Shown here piece after piece: positions 24,162 through 32,729 of a DNA stretch of 48,133 bases. This DNA comes from UBA1381 sp964399965 (lineage in GTDB: Bacteria > Bacillota > Clostridia > UBA1381). The stretch covers positions 1-48,133 of the forward strand of contig CAYNRX010000015.1 in NCBI GenBank assembly GCA_964399965.1. Direction: 5' to 3'. The notes beneath the pieces were generated by a model that saw only the letters and a program-made list of their open reading frames with translations, did not search any database and was not told where the DNA came from. A program made the translations under genes and the position numbers. Positions within the stretch are counted from its first letter, which is position 1. Every line of letters begins with the position of its first letter.

Positions 24162-24396
24162 ACGCCGGCTATTAGGGATCGTCCGCACTTTTGCGGGCTA
24201 TTGAGCGATCAGCTGTACAAAAATCCTGCAAGGGCTGTAAAGACCGATGTCAGGCCACCGAACGGCCGATGCGTTTTTTTCAAGCCCTTGCCTTTATCTG
24301 CGCAAAAAACTGCCAAATCGGCCATATCAAATCCCTCGCTTAGCGTCATAATTCCACAAAATTCACCGATCGCGGGGACAATTTGCAAAAAATCGG
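24162..24396. other. Intergenic stretch between the CmpB-like gene and typA
   Basis: It holds a short CCGC/GCGG hairpin at 24183-24196 and a GGCC...GGCC stem with a seven-T run (24251-24279), a weak terminator candidate for the upstream gene. On the minus strand a 38-codon frame (24209-24325) opens with an ATG placed 6 nt after GAGGGA. No family is recognised in it, and I do not call it a gene. A typA promoter follows. Confidence 0.4.
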
Positions 24397-24425
24397 TTGT
24401 AAAAAACGTCAAATCGTGATATCAT
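24397..24425 (+). promoter_or_regulatory. Promoter of typA
   Basis: TTGTAA, 17 nt, TATCAT, about 40 nt before the gene. Confidence 0.6.
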
Positions 24426-24462
24426 ATATTGAACGAAAAATTCTATCATGGAGTGAATTTTA

Positions 24463-26286
24463 ATGACAGACAGAAAAAATATCAGGAATATAGCGATAAT
24501 CGCCCACGTTGACCACGGTAAGACTACTCTGGTCGACGCAATGCTTGCCCAGAGCGGGACGTTCCGCGAAAATGAGCAGGTGGACGAACGGGCGATGGAT
24601 TCCAACGACCTCGAGCGTGAGCGCGGCATTACGATCCTGGCCAAGAACACCTCCCTTGAATACAAGGGCGTAAAGATAAATATCATCGACACCCCGGGAC
24701 ATGCCGATTTCGGCGGCGAGGTAGAGCGCGGGCTGGAAATGGTAGACGGCGTTCTCCTGCTGGTGGACGCCTTCGAGGGCTGTATGCCGCAGACGCGGTT
24801 CGTGCTGTCCAAAGCGTTAGAGATGGATCTGCAGCCGATAATCGTCGTCAACAAAGTCGACAGACCCAACGCCCGTCCCTATGAGGTCGTAGACGAGGTA
24901 TTGGAGCTGTTTTTGGAGCTGGGAGCTACCGATGAGCAGCTGGATACTCCGGTGATCTACGCCTCCGGCCGCGATGGCTGGGCAACGGCGGAATATAACC
25001 CCGAGCATCCCAACGAGGATCTGACGGAGCTTTTCGAGCTGATAGTAAACGCTATCCCCTGCCCCGACTGCGAGGACGAGGGGCCGTTCCAGATGCTGGT
25101 ATCGAATATCGATTATGACGAATATACAGGCCGTATCGCCGTGGGCAAGATCCAGCGCGGCAAGATCACCGTCAATATGCCCCTGGCAGTCTGCCGCGAT
25201 GACGGGCAGATCCTGCGCGGCAAGGCAACTAAGCTCTACTGCTTCCAGGGCTTGAAAAAGGTCCCGGTGGAGGAGGTCGGCACCGGCGATGTGGTCGCCA
25301 TCTCCGGCCTTTCCGATATAAATATCGGCAATACCGTCTGCGATCCGCAATCTCCGGAGCCGCTTGATTTCATCAAGATAGACGAGCCGGTGCTTTCAAT
25401 GACGTTTTCGGTAAACGATTCCCCGTTTGCCGGACAGGACGGCAAATATGTGACCTCCCGTCATCTGCGGGACAGGCTGTTTAGGGAGCTTGACTCTAAT
25501 GTGGCCTTGAGAGTCGAGGAGACCGACTCGACCGAAGCCTTTACCGTATCGGGACGGGGAGAGCTGCATCTGTCGGTGCTTATCGAAAATATGCGCCGCG
25601 AGGGCTACGAGTTCCAGGTATCTAACCCGGTTGTTATCTATAAGGAGATAGACGGCGTCAAATGCGAGCCGATTGAACGGCTGACGGTTGACGTTCCCGA
25701 AGAATATACGGGAGCGGTCATGGACAGCGTTATCCAGCGCCGGGGTGAGATGACGAATATGTCTCCCACTACCCAGAATTATACGCGGCTGGAATTTCTG
25801 ATCCCCTCCCGCGGACTTATCGGCTACCGTTCGGAGCTTTTGACCCAGACCAAGGGTACGGGCATAATCAACAGCATACTGGAGGGCTACGAGCCGTACA
25901 AGGGCGACTTCCACGGCCGCAGCAGGGGCGCGCTCATTGCCTGGGAGGACGGCGAGAGCGTCACCTACGGCCTTTACAACGCCCAGGAACGGGGCACCCT
26001 GTTCATCGGCCCCGGCGTCAAGGTATACGAAGGGATGATCGTGGGCGAGAATGCCCGGCTTGAGGATGTAGTCGTGAACGTCTGCAAGAAAAAGCATATC
26101 ACCAACACCCGCGCCTCCGGCTCCGACGACGCCCTAAGGCTGGTTCCTCCCCGTCAGATGAGCCTTGAGCAATGTCTCGATTTCATCGCCGATGATGAGC
26201 TTTTGGAGGTAACCCCTCACAATCTGCGCATGAGGAAACGCATTTTGAAAACAGATCTGCGCGCTAAAGCGAGAAATAAAAAATAA
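24463..26286 (+). CDS. typA: Ribosome-associated GTPase TypA/BipA
   Basis: A 607-residue translational GTPase related to EF-G and LepA that binds the ribosome and is needed at low temperature or under stress. G1 AHVDHGKTT (about 14-22), G2 ERGITI, G3 DTPGHADFGGEVERG and G4 NKVD are intact. Domain III/V and the BipA-specific C-terminal domain (FHGRSRGALIAWEDGESVTYG and the terminal basic stretch) are present. Monocistronic with its own promoter; RBS GGAG 9 nt upstream. Confidence 0.97.
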   Translation: MTDRKNIRNIAIIAHVDHGKTTLVDAMLAQSGTFRENEQVDERAMDSNDLERERGITILAKNTSLEYKGVKINIIDTPGHADFGGEVERGLEMVDGVLLLVDAFEGCMPQTRFVLSKALEMDLQPIIVVNKVDRPNARPYEVVDEVLELFLELGATDEQLDTPVIYASGRDGWATAEYNPEHPNEDLTELFELIVNAIPCPDCEDEGPFQMLVSNIDYDEYTGRIAVGKIQRGKITVNMPLAVCRDDGQILRGKATKLYCFQGLKKVPVEEVGTGDVVAISGLSDINIGNTVCDPQSPEPLDFIKIDEPVLSMTFSVNDSPFAGQDGKYVTSRHLRDRLFRELDSNVALRVEETDSTEAFTVSGRGELHLSVLIENMRREGYEFQVSNPVVIYKEIDGVKCEPIERLTVDVPEEYTGAVMDSVIQRRGEMTNMSPTTQNYTRLEFLIPSRGLIGYRSELLTQTKGTGIINSILEGYEPYKGDFHGRSRGALIAWEDGESVTYGLYNAQERGTLFIGPGVKVYEGMIVGENARLEDVVVNVCKKKHITNTRASGSDDALRLVPPRQMSLEQCLDFIADDELLEVTPHNLRMRKRILKTDLRAKARNKK

Positions 26287-26299
26287 ATGCGAAAAACGC

Positions 26300-26328
26300 T
26301 TGAATTTGTGATATATCTATGATATAAT
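26300..26328 (+). promoter_or_regulatory. Promoter of the cpsC-cpsD pair
   Basis: TTGAAT, 17 nt, TATAAT, about 60 nt before the gene. Confidence 0.75.
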
Positions 26329-26386
26329 AATGAAGTTAATCACAGAGGACAGGCCGCGGCCGTCCTGAGGAAAGGGGAATTATCTC

Positions 26387-27112
26387 GTGGAGGAAGAAAC
26401 AGAGATATCATTAGTTGATATGGCGGCTGCGCTTTTGCGGCGTTGGAAGCTGATAGTCCTGTGCGCCGTAGCGGGAGCGATATGCGCGTTTTCGTTTACG
26501 GAGATATTTATCGCACCGACCTACCAGTCCGGCGGCTTGTTATACGTAAGCAACACTCAGCTCAAGTCGCAGCAGGCGGAAATATCCGCCCAACAGCAGC
26601 AGGCGGCCTACAATTTGGTCGTGACGTATTCGGAGATATTGAAGAGTGAAACGTTCACTACTATCGTTGCCGAGGATCTGGGAGGAGCAGTCACCCCGGC
26701 CGAGGTCGAAAACATGGTGACGTATGAGGCCGTAGGGGAGACGGAGCTTATGCAGGTAAGCGTTATCAGCACCGATCCCACGATCGCCTACGAGGTGGCC
26801 AGAAGCGTTATCGCCAATGCGCCGGGCTTTCTTACCGGCATTGCCGGCGGCGAGGTGACGGAGATCGATAACGCCAAAGAGCCGACCGCTCCTATAGGCC
26901 CGAGCACTATGAAGAATACGGCCATAGGCGTACTTGGCGGACTGGTCATAGGCGTTATGCTGGCAGTATTATTGCACATTCTCGATACGAGGGTGCGTTC
27001 CGGCGAGGAGCTGGCGGAAAAATACGGTATCCCCGTGCTGGGAGAGATACCGGGCTGGGATACGCTGATGAAAGGGGGTACAGCCGATGAAAACGGACAG
27101 GATAAAAAATAA
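26387..27112 (+). CDS. Wzz/CpsC-type polysaccharide chain-length modulator (BY-kinase activator)
   Basis: A 241-residue membrane protein with the CpsC/YveK layout: an N-terminal Wzz segment with a membrane helix (about 17-37, LIVLCAVAGAICAFSFTEIF), an extracytoplasmic domain, and a second helix (about 185-205, IGVLGGLVIGVMLAVLL) followed by a short cytoplasmic tail. In Gram-positive bacteria this partner activates the cytoplasmic tyrosine kinase encoded next and controls exopolysaccharide length. Start GTG with AAAGGGG 9 nt upstream. Its end overlaps the kinase gene by 26 bp. Confidence 0.88.
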   Translation: MEEETEISLVDMAAALLRRWKLIVLCAVAGAICAFSFTEIFIAPTYQSGGLLYVSNTQLKSQQAEISAQQQQAAYNLVVTYSEILKSETFTTIVAEDLGGAVTPAEVENMVTYEAVGETELMQVSVISTDPTIAYEVARSVIANAPGFLTGIAGGEVTEIDNAKEPTAPIGPSTMKNTAIGVLGGLVIGVMLAVLLHILDTRVRSGEELAEKYGIPVLGEIPGWDTLMKGGTADENGQDKK

Positions 27113-27851
27113 GATATTAAACGAGAAGCCGCACAATTACCGCACGATACTCGATGAGAATACACCGTTTGCGATAACCGAGGCTTACAAGACCGTAAGA
27201 ACGAATATAATATTCGCTCTGGCAGATAAAAAATCTTCCAAGTCTATAATAATCACCGGGGCCGGACGTTCGGATGGCAAGAGCACCTCCTGCGTAAATC
27301 TGGCAATAACGTTTGCGGAGCTGGGCGAAAAGGTGATAGTCCTCGACTGTGACCTGCGCCGTCCGAATATCCATAAAAAATTCGCAACGAAAAACACCAA
27401 GGGCGTATCGGATCTTTTAGCGGGTCTATGCACCGCTAAGGAGGTCATCCGCCGGAGCGAGAAATACGGGGTGGATTTCATCCCCGCAGGCAAGACGCCG
27501 CCCAACCCGGCAGAGCTTTTATCGATGCCGGCTATGGATGAGCTATTATCGTCCCTTTCGCAGCAGTACGACTACATCTTCCTGGATACGCCGCCGGTGA
27601 ATCTGGTAACGGATGCGGCCGTGCTTTCCAAGAAGGCTGACGGGGTGATCTTCGTTGTACGCGAAAACTTCGCCACCAAGGAAGAGGTCGACGGAGCGGT
27701 CAAGGCGCTTAAATTCGCCGGCTCCCGCATACTCGGATTCCTGATGAACGATGTGGAGCTGAAAGCGATAGGGCGTAAGCGTTACAAATATGATTACCAA
27801 TACGGCTACGGCACACAGCCGAAGCAGGCCGGGGATACGGATAAGAAATAA
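27087..27851 (+). CDS. CpsD/CapB-family tyrosine-protein kinase (BY-kinase)
   Basis: A 254-residue P-loop kinase: Walker A GAGRSDGKST (about 53-62), Walker A' VIVLDCDLRRPNIHKKF (about 80-96), Walker B FLDTPPVN. The C-terminus contains a tyrosine cluster YKYDYQYGYG (about 233-242) that in BY-kinases is autophosphorylated. It is not followed by polysaccharide synthesis genes: a strong terminator ends the transcript. RBS GGGGG 8 nt before the ATG, inside the upstream gene. Target pathway unknown here. Confidence 0.92.
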   Translation: MKTDRIKNKILNEKPHNYRTILDENTPFAITEAYKTVRTNIIFALADKKSSKSIIITGAGRSDGKSTSCVNLAITFAELGEKVIVLDCDLRRPNIHKKFATKNTKGVSDLLAGLCTAKEVIRRSEKYGVDFIPAGKTPPNPAELLSMPAMDELLSSLSQQYDYIFLDTPPVNLVTDAAVLSKKADGVIFVVRENFATKEEVDGAVKALKFAGSRILGFLMNDVELKAIGRKRYKYDYQYGYGTQPKQAGDTDKK

Positions 27852-27854
27852 AAA

Positions 27855-27897
27855 AACACCGTTTGCAATCTTTGCCGGTTGCAAACGGTGTTTTTTT
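27855..27897 (+). terminator. Terminator of the cpsC-cpsD pair
   Basis: AACACCGTTTGCAA paired with TTGCAAACGGTGTT, then a T-run. Confidence 0.93.
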
Positions 27898-27918
27898 ATG
27901 CAGGCAGGGGTCTTACTC

Positions 27919-28392
27919 CTAGGCCATACGTATCGTCTTTATCACCTGCGGCTCTATTGGGGCGTCCTGCATATCGGTCTTAACAGCGGCGATCGCATCC
28001 ACAACGTCCATGCCTGACGTAACCCGGCCGAAAGCCGCATACTGCCCGTCCAGATGCGGGGCGTCCTTATGCATGATGAAGAACTGGCTGGAAGCCGAGT
28101 TGGGGAACATCGTCCTTGCCATCGACAGCACTCCCCGCTCATGTTTTAAGGGATTGGGAAAGCCGTTTGTATCAAATTCGCCCTTGATGGACTGGGCGCG
28201 GCGCATTTTGCCGTCCTTATCCATGCCGCCGCCCTGGATCATGAAGCCTTCTATGACCCTATGGAACACCAGGCCGTCAAAGAAGCCTTCCTTTATCAGC
28301 GATACAAAATTTTCTACCGTCTTGGGAGCGGTCTCGGGATAAAGCTCTGCTTCGATAAGGCCGCCGTTCTCCATTTCTATCACGATATTCAT
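27919..28392 (-). CDS. Cytoplasmic peptidyl-prolyl cis-trans isomerase (cyclophilin)
   Basis: A 157-residue cyclophilin that isomerises prolyl bonds. The catalytic block FHRVIEGFMIQGG (about 43-55) and the substrate-pocket tract SSQFFIMHKDAPHLDGQYAAFG are complete. No signal peptide. Its start overlaps the stop of the upstream lipoprotein cyclophilin gene (ATGA), so the two are co-translated. The two proteins are paralogues; the pair looks like a tandem duplication of which only one member is exported. Confidence 0.95.
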   Translation of the reverse strand: MNIVIEMENGGLIEAELYPETAPKTVENFVSLIKEGFFDGLVFHRVIEGFMIQGGGMDKDGKMRRAQSIKGEFDTNGFPNPLKHERGVLSMARTMFPNSASSQFFIMHKDAPHLDGQYAAFGRVTSGMDVVDAIAAVKTDMQDAPIEPQVIKTIRMA

Positions 28393-29081
28393 TCTGCGCT
28401 TGCCTCCCCGATAGTTATCGTCTCGATCACCGGCGGATCCACCGGCACATCCTGCATCGTCTGGCTAACGTCATGCGTCTCTACCGCCGAAAGCTCCTCT
28501 ACCACGGCCAGGCTTTCCTGGTCGGTAACACGGCCGAACGCTGCATACTGGCCGTCAAGCAAGGGCTGGTAGGAATCCATGATGAAGAACTGGCTGGAGC
28601 CGGAATCCATGCTGGCCATCGTGCGCGCCATCGACACCACGCCGGTCATATGCGGCAGGTCGTTCTGCACGCCGTTGGCGGCAAATTCGCCTTTTATCGG
28701 CTCGGCCTCCTTCTGATTAAGCTCTGCGTCAAAGCCGCCGCCCTGGATCATGAAATCATCGATTATGCGGTGGAAAATAAGCCCATCGTAGAAGCCGCTC
28801 TCGGCCAGGTTTATGAAATTCTCCACCGTTATCGGCGCCAGGTTGGGATATAGATCCATCTTTATCTCCCGACCGTCCGCCAAATGGATAACGGCCGGTA
28901 TCGCCCCTTCCAAAGCGCCCGAGGACTGCAAACGCGAGATGTTGGTAGCCTCTGTCGGCACGGGCGTAGGAGCGGGCGTTGTCTCGGGAGCGGCCTTATT
29001 GGAGCAGCCGCAGCCTGAAGCGGCAGCTACAAGTCCCGCTGCAAGTATGCCTGTTATTACCAGTTTTATGTTTTTTTTCAC
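28389..29081 (-). CDS. Lipoprotein peptidyl-prolyl cis-trans isomerase (cyclophilin)
   Basis: A 230-residue exported cyclophilin. The signal sequence ends in a lipobox (AASGCGCSNK, about residues 21-30), followed by a Pro/Thr-rich tether (TTPAPTPVPTEA). The catalytic domain (from about residue 63) carries FHRIIDDFMIQGG and SSQFFIMDSYQPLLDGQYAAFG. It probably folds exported proteins at the outer face of the membrane. Start GTG with AAGGA about 9 nt upstream. It lies 99 bp after gyrA. Confidence 0.93.
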   Translation of the reverse strand: MKKNIKLVITGILAAGLVAAASGCGCSNKAAPETTPAPTPVPTEATNISRLQSSGALEGAIPAVIHLADGREIKMDLYPNLAPITVENFINLAESGFYDGLIFHRIIDDFMIQGGGFDAELNQKEAEPIKGEFAANGVQNDLPHMTGVVSMARTMASMDSGSSQFFIMDSYQPLLDGQYAAFGRVTDQESLAVVEELSAVETHDVSQTMQDVPVDPPVIETITIGEASAE

Positions 29082-29180
29082 TCTGTATCGTTCCTTTCCT
29101 GATTGTCATAGTTTTATTGAACGGCAGCAAGAAATGATGCGGCCATGATCGCCGCCAAAGCGGCAAATCTCCGGCCCTTC

Positions 29181-31667
29181 TTATTCTTCTGCATCCTCCT
29201 CGCCGTCCTCCTCCGTCACCTCGGCGCGGGCTATCGAGACCACCTGCACTCCTTCGTCAAGGCGCATCAGCTTCACGCCCTGGGTCTGACGCGAATAGGT
29301 GCTTATCTCCCGCGAATGCATACGTATCACTATGCCGTCGGAGGTGACAAGCATTATATCATCGCGGTCGGTGACCGCTTTCATTCCCGCCAATTTGCCG
29401 GTCTTTTCGGTTATCTTATACGTGTAGATGCCTTTGCCGCCGCGCTGCTGCAGGCGGTATTCCTCAAGCGGTGTTTTTTTGCCGTAACCGTTTTCGGTAA
29501 CGATCAAAAGCTGCGAATCCTCCCTGGCAACGCTTGCCCCGATAACGAAATCGCCCGGCGAAAGCTTTATCGCTCTTACGCCTCTGGCCGTCCTGCCCAT
29601 CGGGCGCACATCCGTCTCCGGGAAGCGTACCGCCATGCCGTCATGGGTAGCGATTATGATATGCTGGGTATTATCCGTTATCTTTACCCGGATAAGCTCA
29701 TCGCCCTCGGCAAGCTCTATCGCCCGCAGGCCGTTGGTGCGTATACGGGAAAAATCCGTCAGATCCGTCTTTTTGATCGTACCGTTCTTGGTGACGAAGG
29801 TGAGGAACTTTCCTTCAGCAAATTCCTGCACCGGTATCATCGCCGTCACCTTTTCCCCGTTTTCTATGGGCAAAAGCTGCACGATCGGCATACCGACGGC
29901 CGTGCGGCTCTTCTCCGGTATCTGGTAACCCTTAAGCTGGTAAACCACTCCGCGCGTGGTGAAAAAGAGGATATTGCTGTGAGTGGTGGTCGTGAAAATA
30001 TGCTCCACGAAATCCTCCTCGCGCGTCGTAAGCCCGGTTATCCCGCGTCCGCCGCGTCTTTGCGAATGGTAGGTATCAACGGGGACGCGCTTTACATAGC
30101 CGCGGTTGGTGAGAGTTACCACCACGTCCTCCTCTTCGATGAGATCCTCGATATCCAGCTCATCGGTGACCATCGTTATCTCGGTGCGGCGGTCATCGCC
30201 GTAGCGGTCACGTATGCGGATAAGATCCGTCTTTATAATTTCCAGCACCTGGGAATGATCTGCCAGTATCCCCCGGAACCGTTCGATATCGGCCATCGTC
30301 TTTTTATAGTCATCCTCTATCTTGTCGCGCTCAAGGCCGGTGAGCCTTCCCAGAGTCATCTGCACGATAGCCGTTGCCTGCACCTCTGTGAGAGAGAACC
30401 TCTCAATAAGGTTTTCCTTAGCCGCAGCCACAGACGCAGAACCGCGAATGATATGCACTACCTCGTCAATATTATCGATCGCGATACGGTATCCTTCAAG
30501 GATATGCGCGTGCTCCTCGGCCTTTTTCAGGTCGTATCTGGTACGCCGTTCGATAACGTCAACCTGATGGTCGATATAGCAGTCAAGCATCTCCCGCAGA
30601 TTCAATATCTTTGGCTGATTATCGACCAGGGCCAGCATTATCATGCCGTATGTTTCCTGCATCTGCGTGTATTTATATAGGTTATTGAGCACGATATGCG
30701 GATCAGCGTTCTGCTTTATATTGATTATAAAATTTATCTTATCCGAGGAGGTATCCTTTGTCGAGGATATGCCGTCCAGCTTGCCATCGCGCATAAGCTC
30801 GTTTATGTGCCGCTCCATGCGCAGCTTATTGACCTGATACGGTATTTCGGTGACAACGATCCGGCTGCGGCCGTTCTCCAGCTCCTCTATCTCCGCTTTG
30901 GCGCGCACCACTATCTTCCCGCGGCCGGTCGCATAGGCGCGGCGGATACCGCTTTTGCCCATTATGATGCCGCCGGTCGGGAAATCCGGCCCCTGGATAT
31001 AGTTCATTATCTCCTCAAGCGTTATATCCGGGTCGTCTATTATAGCGATTATGGCATCGATAGTCTCCCGCAGGTTATGCGGCGGTATCTTGGTCGCCAT
31101 ACCAACGGCTATGCCCTCGGAGCCGTTCACCAGCAGATTGGGGAATCGCGATGGCAGCACCGCCGGCTCCTTTAAGCTGTCGTCAAAGTTGGAGACGAAA
31201 TCGACCGTTTCCTTGCCGATATCCGACAGCATCTCCGCCGCCAGTCTCGACATCTTCGCCTCGGTGTATCTGTAAGCCGCCGGAGGGTCGCCGTCTATCG
31301 AGCCGAAGTTACCCTTGCCCTGTACCAGCGGGTACCTCAGCGAGAAATCCTGCCCCAGCCGCACCATGGCGTCGTATACGGATGCATCGCCGTGCGGATG
31401 GTATTTACCCAGCACAGAACCTACCGTAGTGGCGGATTTTCTAAAATCATTCTCGTACGTCAGGTTGGCCTCGAACATATCGTAGAGTATACGGCGGTGC
31501 ACAGGCTTTAAGCCGTCCCGCACGTCCGGCAGGGCGCGGCTTATTATAACGCTCATCGCGTAGGCTATATATGATCTCTGCATCTGGTCGTTAAGACCGA
31601 CGTCTACTATCTTTTGGTTTTGCAGAGATTCCAAATTGACGTCTTCATCATTGGTTTTTCTCGCCAT
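29181..31667 (-). CDS. gyrA: DNA gyrase subunit A
   Basis: Type II topoisomerase subunit that breaks and rejoins DNA; with GyrB it introduces negative supercoils. 828 residues. Catalytic tyrosine Tyr134 in AAYRYTEAKM. The quinolone-binding helix reads HPHGDASVYDAMVR, so the position equal to E. coli Ser83 is Ala95, while the acidic Asp87 equivalent is kept (Asp99). The C-terminal beta-pinwheel starts with the GyrA box QRRGGRG and ends in an acidic tail, which separates it from ParC. gyrB is not adjacent. Own promoter at 31727-31755; RBS TAGGAGG. Confidence 0.97.
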   Translation of the reverse strand: MARKTNDEDVNLESLQNQKIVDVGLNDQMQRSYIAYAMSVIISRALPDVRDGLKPVHRRILYDMFEANLTYENDFRKSATTVGSVLGKYHPHGDASVYDAMVRLGQDFSLRYPLVQGKGNFGSIDGDPPAAYRYTEAKMSRLAAEMLSDIGKETVDFVSNFDDSLKEPAVLPSRFPNLLVNGSEGIAVGMATKIPPHNLRETIDAIIAIIDDPDITLEEIMNYIQGPDFPTGGIIMGKSGIRRAYATGRGKIVVRAKAEIEELENGRSRIVVTEIPYQVNKLRMERHINELMRDGKLDGISSTKDTSSDKINFIINIKQNADPHIVLNNLYKYTQMQETYGMIMLALVDNQPKILNLREMLDCYIDHQVDVIERRTRYDLKKAEEHAHILEGYRIAIDNIDEVVHIIRGSASVAAAKENLIERFSLTEVQATAIVQMTLGRLTGLERDKIEDDYKKTMADIERFRGILADHSQVLEIIKTDLIRIRDRYGDDRRTEITMVTDELDIEDLIEEEDVVVTLTNRGYVKRVPVDTYHSQRRGGRGITGLTTREEDFVEHIFTTTTHSNILFFTTRGVVYQLKGYQIPEKSRTAVGMPIVQLLPIENGEKVTAMIPVQEFAEGKFLTFVTKNGTIKKTDLTDFSRIRTNGLRAIELAEGDELIRVKITDNTQHIIIATHDGMAVRFPETDVRPMGRTARGVRAIKLSPGDFVIGASVAREDSQLLIVTENGYGKKTPLEEYRLQQRGGKGIYTYKITEKTGKLAGMKAVTDRDDIMLVTSDGIVIRMHSREISTYSRQTQGVKLMRLDEGVQVVSIARAEVTEEDGEEDAEE

Positions 31668-31726
31668 AGGCCAAAACCTCCTAAATACATAAAATTAGAC
31701 GCTCATTTTTTAGCATTACAACAATA

Positions 31727-31755
31727 ATTATACCACATTTTTCATAAAATTGCAA
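31727..31755 (-). promoter_or_regulatory. Promoter of gyrA
   Basis: Minus strand TTGCAA, 17 nt, TATAAT; divergent from the proB promoter 54 bp away. Confidence 0.85.
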
Positions 31756-31808
31756 GGATAATTCGCGCATTTTCCCCCTTACTTTCGCAAAAAAGAATCA
31801 AAAATCCT

Positions 31809-31837
31809 TTGACAATAGGGTGGATTTGTAATATAAT
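31809..31837 (+). promoter_or_regulatory. Promoter of proB-proA
   Basis: Consensus TTGACA, 17 nt, TATAAT. Confidence 0.9.
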
Positions 31838-31891
31838 AAAGATACGGTCATACACCGTGAATCGAAGCCCGAAAGGAATCAAACAGACACG

Positions 31892-32728
31892 ATGGAAAAC
31901 AATCTCATAGACGAAATTCTAAACGATATAACAAGAGCGCACCGCATAGTCGTAAAGGTCGGCACCTCCACGCTCACCTATGATACAGGCAAGATGAACC
32001 TAAAACGCATGGACCGGCTGGCGATGGTGCTCTCCGACCTGCACAACCAGGGCCGGGAGATAATCCTCGTCTCCTCCGGCTCTATCGGTATAGCCGTGGG
32101 CAAGCTCGGCCTTAAGGAAAAGCCGACCGTGATACGCGAACGGCAGGCGGCGGCGGCCGTCGGCCAGTGCGAGCTGATGTTCGTTTACGACAAGCTGTTC
32201 TCGGACTACAACAACACCGTAGCCCAGATACTCCTGACCGGCGAGGACATCTCCATACCGCGGCGTAAGCGCAATATCCAAAATACGATAAATACTCTGC
32301 TTGATATGGGTATTATCCCCATTGTCAACGAAAATGATACCGTAGCCCTGGAAGAGATAGGCATCGGCGATAACGATAACCTCTCGGCCTCGGTGGCGGA
32401 GATGGTGGACGCCGACCTTCTGGTGCTGTTTTCGGATATAGACGGCCTTTACGACCGCGATCCGCATAATGACCCCAACGCCCGGCTGATGCCGGTGGTG
32501 TTCGATATCGACAAGGTCTGCGGCATGGCCGGGGGCGCTGCCTCCCGCCAGGGCACAGGCGGCATGGTAACGAAGCTCGAGGCGGCCAGAAGAGCTGTCA
32601 ACGCCGGCATCCACATGGTGATAACCAACCGCGACAGCATAGAACATCTTTACGAAATACTTGACGGGCAGCAGGTAGGTACGCTGTTCGTTTCCAAGAA
32701 TTTTCACCCTGATAAGGAGGAGGAATAA
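31892..32728 (+). CDS. proB: Glutamate 5-kinase (short form, no PUA domain)
   Basis: Phosphorylates glutamate in the first step of proline synthesis. 278 residues of amino-acid-kinase fold: VVKVGTSTLTYDTGKMNL (about 21-38), ILVSSGSIGIAVGKLGL, VNENDTVALEEIGIGDNDNLSA and RQGTGGMVTKLEAARRA. The C-terminal PUA domain of the E. coli enzyme (367 aa) is missing, as in many Clostridia; the kinase core is complete. The A at 31892 has AAAGGA about 14 nt upstream, a long spacing. proA follows after 1 bp. Confidence 0.95.
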   Translation: MENNLIDEILNDITRAHRIVVKVGTSTLTYDTGKMNLKRMDRLAMVLSDLHNQGREIILVSSGSIGIAVGKLGLKEKPTVIRERQAAAAVGQCELMFVYDKLFSDYNNTVAQILLTGEDISIPRRKRNIQNTINTLLDMGIIPIVNENDTVALEEIGIGDNDNLSASVAEMVDADLLVLFSDIDGLYDRDPHNDPNARLMPVVFDIDKVCGMAGGAASRQGTGGMVTKLEAARRAVNAGIHMVITNRDSIEHLYEILDGQQVGTLFVSKNFHPDKEEE

Positions 32729-32729
32729 A

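Noticed and set aside
29145..30680. A 511-codon open frame on the plus strand
   Set aside because: It lies wholly opposite gyrA, whose product is unmistakable; the frame is a mirror of gyrA codon use and has no family match.
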